The notes under the pieces: model-generated
Told to the model about the DNA's origin: nothing
Databases searched by the model: none
What the model saw: the letters and a program-made list of their open reading frames with translations, nothing else
Program-made: the position numbers and the translations under genes
Part shown: positions 53,228 through 61,200 of the stretch, in pieces
Position numbering within the stretch: position 1 is the stretch's first letter
Layout of the letters: each line of letters opens with the position of its first letter
Source of the DNA: Enterococcus rivorum
Lineage (GTDB): Bacteria > Bacillota > Bacilli > Lactobacillales > Enterococcaceae
DNA: 64,000 bases
Assembly: GCF_001742285.1 (NCBI RefSeq)
Contig: NZ_MIEK01000014.1
Location: 1 to 64,000, forward strand
Reading direction: 5' to 3'

Positions 53228-53806
53228 ATGACGACTATTGGCTATATGCGTGTGAGTACACAGTATCAAAAATTTGATTCTCAAGAGCAGGCGCTACAGG
53301 AGTATGGGGTTGATATGATCTTTAAGGAGCATGAAAGTGGACGTAAAAATTGTCGCACAGAATTGAAAAAAGCGATGGCTATTTTACAACCGGGAGATAC
53401 TTTTGTGATTTTTAAGTTAGATAGGTTGGCTAGAAATACGAAGCAATTACTGGTTTTATTAGAACGGTTTAATGAACAAAATATAAACTTTGTTAGTATT
53501 GAAAACAATATTGATACTTCCACGCCAATGGGTCGTTTTTTCTTTACTATTATGGGAGCTTTTGCTGAAATGGAAGCCGAACTTATTCGAGAGCGCATCA
53601 TGGCAGGCTTGACTGCTGCCAAAAAGAAGGGGGTCACATTAGGTCGACCGCCATTAGTGAATCAAGTCAATGAAGCAATTGATATGTACCACAACACAGA
53701 CCTTACAACGGATGAAATTTCTAAACAATGTGGGATCGCTGCTTCAACAATTTATTATCATTTGAAGAAAAATGGTGTCTATCGGAAGAAAAGATTAATT
53801 GAGTAG
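53228..53806 (+). CDS. Serine recombinase, right flank
   Basis: A 192-residue small serine recombinase. Ser10 is in TIGYMRVSTQYQKF. The catalytic motifs are FKLDRLARNTKQLL and PMGRFFFTIMGAFAEMEAELIRERIMAGL, and a Hin-like HTH closes it (LTTDEISKQCGIAASTIYYHL). It starts at the ATG after AAGGAGGAG; a longer frame has no site. It lies only 49 bases after lanT in the same direction and may be cotranscribed with the lanthipeptide genes. It is a relative of the recombinase at 35757 and marks the other end of the island. Confidence 0.9.
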   Translation: MTTIGYMRVSTQYQKFDSQEQALQEYGVDMIFKEHESGRKNCRTELKKAMAILQPGDTFVIFKLDRLARNTKQLLVLLERFNEQNINFVSIENNIDTSTPMGRFFFTIMGAFAEMEAELIRERIMAGLTAAKKKGVTLGRPPLVNQVNEAIDMYHNTDLTTDEISKQCGIAASTIYYHLKKNGVYRKKRLIE

Positions 53807-53957
53807 AGTCTTCGTTTTTTTATGGAGAAAAAAGAGGTTGCCAGAATAGTGTCTAACCTTTAGAAATAAGCCGAAGACTTTCAAGAACTTATTTAGGGCT
53901 GAATGAGATTGGAGCAAAGTATAGCGGCTGTATTTTTCTCACTGTTTATTTAGAGTT

Positions 53958-54003
53958 AGAGAGCGAACCGAAACTAATTTTTAGTTTTGGTTCGCTCTCT
54001 TTC
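53958..54003. terminator. Bidirectional terminator
   Basis: AGAGAGCGAACCGAAAC pairs perfectly with GTTTTGGTTCGCTCTCT apart from one G-T pair (17 bases) around TAATTTTTA. T residues follow on the plus strand and the minus-strand gene ends beside it, so it serves both sides. 53807-53957 has no gene. Confidence 0.75.
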
Positions 54004-54008
54004 AATAT

Positions 54009-54998
54009 TTATACCGCATCATAGTCTTCGAGGCGGATTTCTTCTAATTCTTTTTCGTCTAAATCTAGCTTTCTATCCAATAATTTTTCAATTCCTCGAA
54101 TTAGCGCGGTGGCATCAAGACTGTATTTTTTCATTAAATAAGGCTTAGAAGCGCCATGCGTCCATTCGTCATTAATACCGACTTTGACTAATCTTGTATT
54201 TAATTGGTTGTCTAAAATGACTTCGCCAACAGCCGTTCCTAATCCACCGATAATAGTATGATTTTCCATTGTCACAGCGCCATATTTTACTTTTTTAAGA
54301 GTTTCTACTATTAAAGGGTCTGTAAAAGGTTTTAAGGTTGTAACATGAACATGCTGGACGGAAATCCCTTGTTTTTCTAACCATTGAGTAGCTCGCATTG
54401 CTTCTTCCGTACAAATGCTACTAGAAAATAAAGCGATATCTGTTCCTTGGCTGATTAAGCGCCCTTTGTTGAACTCTGTCGGTTGGCTTGGATCGAAAAG
54501 TCGAGGGATTTCTCCTCGAAGCATCCGCACATAAATCGGTCCGTTTACTTCTTTACAGATTCTTAAAACCGCATCAATATCCGTTGCGTCGCCACAATCA
54601 AAGATCGACATGTTGGGGATGGTTCTTAAAATCCCGATGTCTTCGATGGATTGGTGAGTGACGCCTCCTGGAGTTGTAATACCAGGAACGAACCCTAACA
54701 ATGCGACTGGTAGGTTAGGATAAGCAATCGACATCTCCAACTGATCTAATGGACGGCGATATAAGAAGACTGCAAAAGTATGCAGAAAAGGATGCAAGCC
54801 TTCTTTAGCCATTCCAGCTGCCCAAGAAAGCATATTTTGTTCGGCAATTCCCATTGAAAAGTATTTTTCTGGTAACTCTTCCGCAAAGTCTTTGATTTCG
54901 CAAGAACTCCCTAGGTCCGCAGAAAGAACAACCACATCGTCGTGCTCTTTAGCAAAATTAATCATATTTTTTGAATGTACACCAGATTCGATTTTCAT
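54009..54998 (-). CDS. Transketolase, C-terminal subunit
   Basis: A 329-residue protein matching the pyrimidine-binding and C-terminal domains of transketolase. VLSADLGSSCEIKDFAEELPEKYFSMGIAEQNMLSWAAGMAKEG carries the catalytic Glu in IAEQNM. GVTHQSIEDIGILRTIPNMSIFDCGDATD and the C-terminal ENHTIIGGLGTAVGEVI follow. It works with the N-terminal subunit encoded upstream as a split enzyme and transfers two-carbon ketol units using thiamine diphosphate. AAGGAGAAATACAATG precedes it. Here it probably connects a sugar or polyol phosphate to the pentose phosphate pathway. Confidence 0.9.
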   Translation of the reverse strand: MKIESGVHSKNMINFAKEHDDVVVLSADLGSSCEIKDFAEELPEKYFSMGIAEQNMLSWAAGMAKEGLHPFLHTFAVFLYRRPLDQLEMSIAYPNLPVALLGFVPGITTPGGVTHQSIEDIGILRTIPNMSIFDCGDATDIDAVLRICKEVNGPIYVRMLRGEIPRLFDPSQPTEFNKGRLISQGTDIALFSSSICTEEAMRATQWLEKQGISVQHVHVTTLKPFTDPLIVETLKKVKYGAVTMENHTIIGGLGTAVGEVILDNQLNTRLVKVGINDEWTHGASKPYLMKKYSLDATALIRGIEKLLDRKLDLDEKELEEIRLEDYDAV

Positions 54999-55022
54999 TG
55001 TATTTCTCCTTCCGTTTATCCA

Positions 55023-55928
55023 TTACATGTTTTTATAAAAGTCCAAGTACTTATCGTATTCTGTTCCTTTTTTTAAGCGGACGAAATGCAAGCTAGGTCT
55101 TCGCTCTTCTAGTAAAGGGATTCCTTGTGTTGGATTAGTGTAACAAAGAATAACGAGAGGTTTATCTTTTTCTCCTTGTTTCGCTGCAGCTTCAATTGCT
55201 GGGATGTCATGACCATCTACGGTAACGACTTTCGCACCAAAGGCTTCAAACTTCTTGTCCAAAGGCTCGATAGCCATTACTTTTTCAGTCGTTCCTTCGA
55301 CTTGTTGTCCGTTGATATCTACCACCAGGATTAAATTGTCTAGTTTATAAAAAGCAGCTGCTTGAATGGCTTCCCATAGTTCTCCTTCTTGTAATTCACC
55401 ATCCGACATTAAAACATAAATATTTCCATCTTCTTTTCTTATTTTTCGAGTATGGGCAGTTCCACCAGCAGTGCTAATCGCTTGAGCTAAGGTTCCCGCT
55501 GCAGTTTCAAAGCCGGGCGTATGATTGGCGCCAATCATTTCCATCGCATAGCCATCTCGATTGAATTTTTCTAAAGCGTTAGGCGCTAGTCGTCCACATT
55601 CGATTAGCGAAGCATAGACGGGTGCCGCATAATGAGCAGGAGAAATGAAAAACCGATCATAAGGAGCGGTTAATTTTCCGTGATAGGCAGCTCCTTGTAA
55701 ATAGTCCATATTGCCTTTTGAAGGGGTTCCTGGAAATGCTTCAGGAATTGCAGGTGCAGAACTTTCGGTAATGTTTAAGACACGCATATAAAGAGTTGCT
55801 AATATTTCAGCGACAGAACAGGCTTGGGATAGATAACAGCCATTTCTTTCTAGCGTAAGTTGGAGAACATGTTTTCTAATGTTTGTTGCGGCGGATTGAA
55901 TTTCTTCGTTTGAATATTTTTTTGACAT
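55023..55928 (-). CDS. Transketolase, N-terminal subunit
   Basis: A 301-residue protein matching the thiamine-diphosphate-binding domain of transketolase. It has HVLQLTLERNGCYLSQACSVAEILATLYM, FISPAHYAAPVYASLIECG, and the cofactor/metal motif SDGELQEGELWEAIQAAAFYKLDNLILVVDINGQQ. An upstream ATG is in frame, but GAAAGGAG fits the ATG at 55928 (MSKKYSNEEIQS). It lies 24 bases before the C-terminal subunit gene. Split transketolases of this kind occur in many sugar-specific operons of Firmicutes. Confidence 0.9.
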   Translation of the reverse strand: MSKKYSNEEIQSAATNIRKHVLQLTLERNGCYLSQACSVAEILATLYMRVLNITESSAPAIPEAFPGTPSKGNMDYLQGAAYHGKLTAPYDRFFISPAHYAAPVYASLIECGRLAPNALEKFNRDGYAMEMIGANHTPGFETAAGTLAQAISTAGGTAHTRKIRKEDGNIYVLMSDGELQEGELWEAIQAAAFYKLDNLILVVDINGQQVEGTTEKVMAIEPLDKKFEAFGAKVVTVDGHDIPAIEAAAKQGEKDKPLVILCYTNPTQGIPLLEERRPSLHFVRLKKGTEYDKYLDFYKNM

Positions 55929-55951
55929 AGATAGGACTCCTTTCAATAGGG

Positions 55952-56614
55952 TTAGTTGGTTTTCTTTTGTCCATAATTATTTTGGTAAAAATCATAAACT
56001 TCTTTGACATATTCTGGTTCCAAAGGCTCTAGTTGAGGATTCAAATCTTTTGCAAAATAAACACTTTGTGCTGTTTCTTCAAGAATTACTGCGGCTTTCA
56101 ATGAGTCGGTGGCACTTTTTCCTACGGTGAAGATACCATGGTTTTTAAGGAGAACTGCGGGACAAGCTGTTTCTTTATAACAACGAACAATTTCGGCTCC
56201 AATTGCTTTTTCTCCAACTGCAGCGATTTTAGAAATAGGAATAGCGCTTCCAAAAACAGCGGCAGAAGTAGTAGTATAAATAGACATGGGTTCCCCTAAG
56301 ATTGAAAAGCAAGTCGCATAGGGCGAGTGCGTATGGGTTATGCCAAACACTTCAGGACAATGTTGATATACGTATAGATGAGATTCGGTGTCGACTGAGG
56401 GGGTTAAATTTCCTTCAATAACTTCCCCTTCTAAATTAACGACAATCATTTTTTCTGGTGTTAAATCATCAAATTGAATCCCGCTAGGTTTGATTACTAT
56501 TAAGCCAGTGTCTTTATCCCGAGCGCTGACATTTCCGCTAGTCCAGAGAACCAATCCATTTTTAGGTAAAGCAAGGTTGTTTTTACAAACCTCTTTCTTT
56601 AAACTTTCCAACAT
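55952..56614 (-). CDS. Class II aldolase / pentulose-phosphate epimerase (AraD/FucA family)
   Basis: A 220-residue zinc enzyme of the AraD/FucA family. TSGNVSARDKDTGLIVIKPSGIQFDDL is the phosphate-binding part. THTHSPYATCFSILGEPM provides two zinc His residues, and LLKNHGIFTVGKSATDSL the third. Family members are L-ribulose-5-phosphate 4-epimerase (AraD/UlaF) or L-fuculose-phosphate aldolase. VDTESHLYVYQHCPE with an acidic residue before the zinc site, and length 220, do not decide between them. It is the first gene of the minus-strand operon, with the split transketolase behind it. Confidence 0.82.
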   Translation of the reverse strand: MLESLKKEVCKNNLALPKNGLVLWTSGNVSARDKDTGLIVIKPSGIQFDDLTPEKMIVVNLEGEVIEGNLTPSVDTESHLYVYQHCPEVFGITHTHSPYATCFSILGEPMSIYTTTSAAVFGSAIPISKIAAVGEKAIGAEIVRCYKETACPAVLLKNHGIFTVGKSATDSLKAAVILEETAQSVYFAKDLNPQLEPLEPEYVKEVYDFYQNNYGQKKTN

Positions 56615-56661
56615 TCTGCAATAACCTCCGTTCTTAATATGTGCACATTATTTCATCAAAA

Positions 56662-56675
56662 AGAACATATGTCAA
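56662..56675. promoter_or_regulatory. Operator-like site 1 in the polyol divergent region
   Basis: AGAACATATGTCAA resembles the perfect palindrome at 56846. A further palindrome, ATGTGCACAT (56638-56647), lies beside it, next to the minus-strand operon start. Confidence 0.4.
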
Positions 56676-56798
56676 TAAGAATTCTTCTTTTTTTGGAAAA
56701 ATAGTCAGAGTAGATTATTGAATTATTTTTCTTTTTATGATGTTTATTTTCTTTTAAATAGAATGGAACAAAGAATTGTAATCGATTTCATTTTGTTG

Positions 56799-56827
56799 TT
56801 GACTTTGCTTTTCTAGCGTGTAATAAT
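56799..56827 (+). promoter_or_regulatory. Promoter of the PTS operon
   Basis: TTGACT followed after 16-17 bases by TAATAAT. It lies 20 bases upstream of the TGAACAAATGTTCA palindrome. Confidence 0.5.
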
Positions 56828-56845
56828 TTATTTAGTTTAAATTAT

Positions 56846-56859
56846 TGAACAAATGTTCA
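56846..56859. promoter_or_regulatory. SorC-type operator candidate
   Basis: A perfect palindrome TGAACA-AA-TGTTCA between the promoter and the ribosome site of the EIIC gene. SorC-family regulators bind sites of this general form, and one is encoded at the end of the operon. The assignment is inferred. Confidence 0.55.
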
Positions 56860-56875
56860 TGGAGGAGGAAGTTAA

Positions 56876-58252
56876 ATGTTGGAAGTATTGCAAAATGTTT
56901 TGAATTCTTTTGGGGCGGCAGTGGTTGTACCAATTATGTTGTTCATTGTGGCATTGTTTTTAAAAGTTCCCCCAAAGAAAGCGTTTCAATCTGCACTGAA
57001 TGCTGGAGTAGGGTTAACTGGGTTTAACTTGATTATCAATTCCTTTGTACCGATCATTACTCCAGTAATTAACAACATGGTTGAACAAACGGGAATCAAC
57101 TTGCCAATTTTGGATACTGGTTGGCAGGCGACATCAGTTATTGCGTATTCAACTCAGGTAGGAGTGATCTTTTTAGTTGTTGGGTTGGCATTACAAGTCG
57201 GCTTGTTTTTACTAAAATGGACCGATGTTTTTATGCCAAGTGACATGTGGAATAACTATTCTTTCATGGTTTGGGGCTCAATGCTATATTTGATTACTAA
57301 TAACATGGTATTGGCGATGGCTTGTATGATTGTTCAAAATCTTTATGTACTGTTGTTTGGGGAAGTGATTTCTCGTCGTTGGGAAAATTATTATCAATTG
57401 CCAGGAACAACACTAACTGCTCCTCACCACGTAGGAAGTGTTTGGTATGCTATTTTAATGAACTGGATTTTGAACAAGCTTGGAGCAGATAAAGTAAATT
57501 GGGAACCACAAGCGTTAAAGAAAAAAATGGGCTTTTTAGGAGAACCGGTAACGTTAGGGTTAGTATTGGGGCTGCTAATTGGGGTTTTAGGAAATTTATC
57601 TAACCTAGGCACTTTAGAAGGCTGGGGCACCGTTTTTGCTGTAGGATTAGCAACCGCAGCGGTAATGGCTGTTTTCCCGAAAGTCGCAGGAATTTTTGCT
57701 TCTGCATTTACTAGTTTAACTCAAGCAAGTAAAAAGACCGCTAAAGGATCATCGGATAGTGGACGCGAATGGAAATTATCTGTAAATGATGCTGTTGGTT
57801 ATGGAGAGCCTGCAACATTAATCACCGGTTTAATTTTAATTCCAATCATGGTTGTTTTGGCGATGATTCTTCCAGGGAATAAGACGTTGCCCTTAGTAGA
57901 TTTAATTGCACTGCCTTACATGGTAGAAATGATTATTTGTGTGTCAAAAGGAAATGTATTTAAAGGCATTATTTCAGGGATGATTTGGTTCTCATTTGGC
58001 TTGTATATGTGTACTTTTACAGCACCATACTTTACAGAGGTAGCCATGCAAGTGGGGGTTTCGATTCCAGAAGGAGCGATGATGATTACAAGTTTTGGTA
58101 TTTTAAACAATCCGACAATGGGATTACTTTTCTTGGCCTTTTTATCACAAAATTATTTTATTATTGCAGGCGTTGTTGTGTTGTATTTCGTTTTATATTT
58201 TGCTTTCAGAAAGAACAAAGAACGAGTTTGGACTTATTTAGAAAATGCATAG
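56876..58252 (+). CDS. gatC: PTS EIIC, galactitol (GatC) family
   Basis: A 458-residue membrane permease with about ten hydrophobic helices. Family phrases include FGAAVVVPIMLFIVALFLKVPPKKAFQSALNAGVGLTGF, MPSDMWNNYSFMVWGSMLYL and NPTMGLLFLAFLSQNYFIIAG. It imports a polyol or related sugar with phosphorylation from EIIB. The family covers galactitol, arabitol and similar substrates, so the substrate is not fixed by sequence. GGAGGAGG precedes the ATG. It heads the operon; EIIA and EIIB are encoded after the dehydrogenase. It is probably controlled by the SorC-type regulator. Confidence 0.88.
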   Translation: MLEVLQNVLNSFGAAVVVPIMLFIVALFLKVPPKKAFQSALNAGVGLTGFNLIINSFVPIITPVINNMVEQTGINLPILDTGWQATSVIAYSTQVGVIFLVVGLALQVGLFLLKWTDVFMPSDMWNNYSFMVWGSMLYLITNNMVLAMACMIVQNLYVLLFGEVISRRWENYYQLPGTTLTAPHHVGSVWYAILMNWILNKLGADKVNWEPQALKKKMGFLGEPVTLGLVLGLLIGVLGNLSNLGTLEGWGTVFAVGLATAAVMAVFPKVAGIFASAFTSLTQASKKTAKGSSDSGREWKLSVNDAVGYGEPATLITGLILIPIMVVLAMILPGNKTLPLVDLIALPYMVEMIICVSKGNVFKGIISGMIWFSFGLYMCTFTAPYFTEVAMQVGVSIPEGAMMITSFGILNNPTMGLLFLAFLSQNYFIIAGVVVLYFVLYFAFRKNKERVWTYLENA

Positions 58253-58295
58253 AGCTAGAAGTTTTTTAGACAAGTGAAAGTAGGAAGGTGAAAGA

Positions 58296-59357
58296 ATGAA
58301 GGCACTAGTGAAAACAGAACCCGGCTATAATAAAATGGTATTAAAAGAAATTCCCACACCCGTTCCTGTGGCAGATGAAGTGTTAATAAAAGTGATTTAT
58401 ACGGGGATTTGTGGGACAGATATTCATGGGTTCAAAGGAGAATATGATCGCTTGAAGATGCCGCTTGTTTTAGGCCATGAGTTTTCAGGGATTGTAGAGT
58501 CTGTTGGGGAGAATGTGACTGAGGTTAAGGTAGGTGATCTTGTTACCAGTGAAACGACTTTTTCTACTTGTGGAGAGTGCGAAAATTGTCAAAAGAAAGA
58601 ATACAATCTTTGCTTAAAAAGACAAGGATTAGGTTCCCAGGTCAATGGTAGTTTTGCGGAATATGTTCTTTCAAGAGAAGAAAGTGTTCATTTATTGAAT
58701 GACCAAATTACTTTATTAGAAGCATCCATTACGGAGCCAATCGCTTGTGGTGTTCATGCCTCGATAGAAAAAGTACAGGTGAAAACTGGAGAAACGGCTG
58801 TGATTATCGGCCCAGGTCCAATTGGTCTTTGCTTATCACAAGTGTTAAAAGGATTAGGAGCAACAGTCATTTTATTAGGAATTACACAAGATCAAGAACG
58901 ATTAAATACTGCGTTAGAACTTGGTGTAGACGACATTATCGACACACAAAAAGAAGATCCAGTGACAAAAATTAAAAGTCTGACTGAAGGAAACGGGGCT
59001 GACTATTGCTTTGAATGCTCTGGGGCAGCACCAGCTGTTGTTCACGCTTTCGACTATTTAAAACAAAAAGGAACGTTGATTCAAATGGGTGTTTTTGCTA
59101 AAAATGATAATTTACTAGATTTAAATTCGATTGTACAAAGGGAAATCAACGTGATTGGCTCTCGCTCTCAAAAACCTTCTACGTGGGAAATTACGTTAGA
59201 TCTAATGACGCAGAAAAAAATCGATGCCCGAAAATTGATTACCTTGATTTTACCTTTGGATCGTTGGGAAGAAGCCTTTGAAGCAGCGATTGCAGGTTCG
59301 GAAATTAAAGTTGTGTTACAACCAAATCAAGAAATACCTTTAGAAGGAAGTGAATGA
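58296..59357 (+). CDS. Zinc-dependent polyol-phosphate dehydrogenase
   Basis: A 353-residue medium-chain dehydrogenase. The catalytic zinc site is in YTGICGTDIHG and LGHEFSGIVESVGENV. The structural zinc Cys4 is in CGECENCQKKEYNLC. The Rossmann motif is VIIGPGPIGLCLSQVLKG. The family includes galactitol-1-phosphate 5-dehydrogenase and sorbitol/arabitol-phosphate dehydrogenases. Position between PTS genes says it oxidises the phosphorylated polyol that the PTS delivers. It overlaps the longest EIIA frame by eight bases, but ends just before the preferred EIIA start. AGGAAGG ribosome site. Confidence 0.88.
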   Translation: MKALVKTEPGYNKMVLKEIPTPVPVADEVLIKVIYTGICGTDIHGFKGEYDRLKMPLVLGHEFSGIVESVGENVTEVKVGDLVTSETTFSTCGECENCQKKEYNLCLKRQGLGSQVNGSFAEYVLSREESVHLLNDQITLLEASITEPIACGVHASIEKVQVKTGETAVIIGPGPIGLCLSQVLKGLGATVILLGITQDQERLNTALELGVDDIIDTQKEDPVTKIKSLTEGNGADYCFECSGAAPAVVHAFDYLKQKGTLIQMGVFAKNDNLLDLNSIVQREINVIGSRSQKPSTWEITLDLMTQKKIDARKLITLILPLDRWEEAFEAAIAGSEIKVVLQPNQEIPLEGSE

Positions 59358-59358
59358 T

Positions 59359-59826
59359 TTGAATCAGGGGAGCTTAGTAGAAGAAAATTGTATTTTTTTA
59401 GAGGCCGAAGTTGAAACATTTGAAGAGGTAATCCAGTTAATTGGCGAACAATTTATTAAAAATGGTATTGCCAAAGCAACCTATACCGAGGCTGTAATTC
59501 AGCGGGAAAAAATTTACCCAACGGGATTGCCAGGAAATGGCTACAACATCGCGATTCCTCATACCGATTCGGAGCATATTTTACGGCCAAGTGTTGGTGT
59601 TATTGTGACGAAAAAACCGATAGAAGTGAGTATGATGGGAAGTCCAGAGCTGAAGTTAGATTGTCAGTTATTTTTCCCTTTAGCGATGGAACATCCCAAA
59701 AAGCAATTAGCCTTGTTACGTCAATTAATGGGTTTTTTCCAAGCGAAAGAAAACTTAACGAACATTTACCAAGCAAAAAGCAAAGCAGAAGTACTGGATG
59801 TTGTAAAAAATATTACTTATGACTAA
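59359..59826 (+). CDS. gatA: PTS EIIA (fructose/galactitol type)
   Basis: A 155-residue EIIA of the mannitol/fructose superfamily. The phospho-accepting His is in TGLPGNGYNIAIPHTDSEHI. KPIEVSMMGSPELKLDCQLFFPLAMEHPKKQLALLRQLMGFF follows, as in GatA. An in-frame GTG at 59350 touches the AAGGAAG site, so the TTG at 59359 is the more likely start. It carries phosphate from HPr to EIIB. Confidence 0.87.
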   Translation: MNQGSLVEENCIFLEAEVETFEEVIQLIGEQFIKNGIAKATYTEAVIQREKIYPTGLPGNGYNIAIPHTDSEHILRPSVGVIVTKKPIEVSMMGSPELKLDCQLFFPLAMEHPKKQLALLRQLMGFFQAKENLTNIYQAKSKAEVLDVVKNITYD

Positions 59827-59847
59827 AATTGGAAGGAATGAAGCAGC

Positions 59848-60153
59848 ATGAAACAAATCAAAGTCTTATCTGTATGTGGTTCAGGAACAGTTAGCTCAGC
59901 CATGGTTGGGGAAAGAATTGTCGAATTATTGGAAGAGCATGATTATGAAGTAACGATTGAGGAAGTAAGCCCTGGAATGGTAAAGGGAGCAGTAGCGAAT
60001 GGCGATATTGATTTAATTGCTTTTACAAGTCCGATTGATGCTGCAGATGCTCCGGGGATCCCACAAATTAATTCTGTTGGTGTCCTGACTGGAATGGATG
60101 AAGAAACATTTTTAGAAGCGGCGCTAAAAGCATTGAAAGAGCAAGGGAAATAA
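59848..60153 (+). CDS. gatB: PTS EIIB (galactitol type)
   Basis: A 101-residue EIIB. The phospho-Cys loop is LSVCGSGTVSSAMVGERI near the N-terminus. YEVTIEEVSPGMVKGAVANGDIDLIAFTSPI is typical of GatB. GGAAGGAATG precedes the ATG. It completes the three-part PTS with the EIIA and EIIC encoded upstream. Confidence 0.9.
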   Translation: MKQIKVLSVCGSGTVSSAMVGERIVELLEEHDYEVTIEEVSPGMVKGAVANGDIDLIAFTSPIDAADAPGIPQINSVGVLTGMDEETFLEAALKALKEQGK

Positions 60154-60176
60154 CAGGAATAAAACATAAGACAAGA

Positions 60177-60215
60177 AGAGTGGGGCGAAACCTAATCAGT
60201 TTTGTTCTGCTCTTT
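60177..60215 (+). terminator. Hairpin after EIIB
   Basis: AGAGTGGGGCGAAAC pairs imperfectly with GTTTTGTTCTGCTCT, then TT. It may reduce expression of the genes after the PTS. Confidence 0.55.
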
Positions 60216-60245
60216 AAGTTTCGATTAACTAGTGAGGTGGGTAAA

Positions 60246-60503
60246 ATGAAGCTTTTAGCCATTGATCTAGATGGAACGTTACTTAACTCAAAAGGACGAG
60301 TGACGGAAAAAGTTTGCGCTAGTATCAAAAAAATTCAACAGTAGGGGGCCGAAGTTGTCTTAGCTTCAGGCAGCCCTTTTTTGGAATTCAAGGGATTATT
60401 CAAGAACTTGAACTGCCGAGTCAAGATTTTTGTATCACCAATAATGGAGGCTGTCTTCAATTGTAGAAAAGACGGAATTGTCCATTTGGAAGATTCAGAT
60501 TAA
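60246..60503 (+). pseudogene. Broken Cof-type HAD phosphatase
   Basis: AGTGAGGTGG and an ATG begin MKLLAIDLDGTLLNSKGRV, the HAD motif I DxDGT. A TAG follows at 60342, although the frame then continues GAEVVLASGSPF. A frameshift moves the sequence to GIQGIIQELELPSQDFCITNNGG, and the gene ends without motifs III and IV. It has a nonsense mutation, a frameshift and a large 3' loss. It was perhaps a sugar-phosphate phosphatase of this pathway. A short residual peptide of 32 codons has no expected function. Confidence 0.8.
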
Positions 60504-60523
60504 AATAGAAGGGAGAAACGAGT

Positions 60524-61162
60524 ATGCTATTGAGAAAAGAACGGGAATTGGTTGTTGACTATGGCAAGCGATTGATTACTTCGGGGTTAACAAGAGGAAC
60601 GGGTGGAAACATTAGTATCTATTGTCCAGAGCGAAAATTATTGGCGATTAGCCCAAGTGGAATGGATTATTTTTCGATAGAACCAGAAGATGTAGCTGTG
60701 ATTGAGTTGTCTGGCGCGCAGTTGGAAGGAGCTGGAAAACCTTCCAGTGAAAGTGAGATGCACCGGATTTTTTATGAAAGAAGACCGGATATCCGTTCAG
60801 TCGTTCACACACATTCGGTTTTTTGTACGACATTAGCCACCTTAAAATGGTCTTTGCCTCCTGCAAATTATTTATTAGCTGTTGCTGGTGGAGAAATAAG
60901 TTGTGCAGAGTATGCAACCTATGGTACAAAGGAGTTAGCGGAAAATGCGTTTACAGCAATAGCAGACAAAAAGGCTTGTTTATTAGCGAATCATGGCATG
61001 TTAGCGATTGGCAATGATGTAGCGGAAGCTTTTTTAGTGGCGGAAACGGTGGAACATTGTTCTGAATACTATTATCGAGCAAAATGCGTGGGAGAACCCG
61101 TACTTTTAAATAAAGAGCAGATGGCTGAAATGTTGGAAAAAATACCAAGCTATGGGAAGTAG
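60524..61162 (+). CDS. Class II aldolase (FucA-like)
   Basis: A 212-residue AraD/FucA-family enzyme. LTRGTGGNISIYCPERKLLAISPSGMDYFSIEPEDVAVIE is the phosphate-binding part. PSSESEMHRIFYERRPDIRSVVHTHSVFCTTLA provides the catalytic Glu and two zinc His residues, and LLANHGMLAIG the third His. The E-S-E-M-H pattern and length are close to L-fuculose-phosphate aldolase. It probably splits the ketose phosphate made by the dehydrogenase. The second family member, on the minus strand, is clearly different in sequence. GAAGGGAG precedes the ATG. Confidence 0.87.
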   Translation: MLLRKERELVVDYGKRLITSGLTRGTGGNISIYCPERKLLAISPSGMDYFSIEPEDVAVIELSGAQLEGAGKPSSESEMHRIFYERRPDIRSVVHTHSVFCTTLATLKWSLPPANYLLAVAGGEISCAEYATYGTKELAENAFTAIADKKACLLANHGMLAIGNDVAEAFLVAETVEHCSEYYYRAKCVGEPVLLNKEQMAEMLEKIPSYGK

Positions 61163-61200
61163 TCGAGACAGTCATTTGTTTGTGGAGGAGTGAGTAAAAA

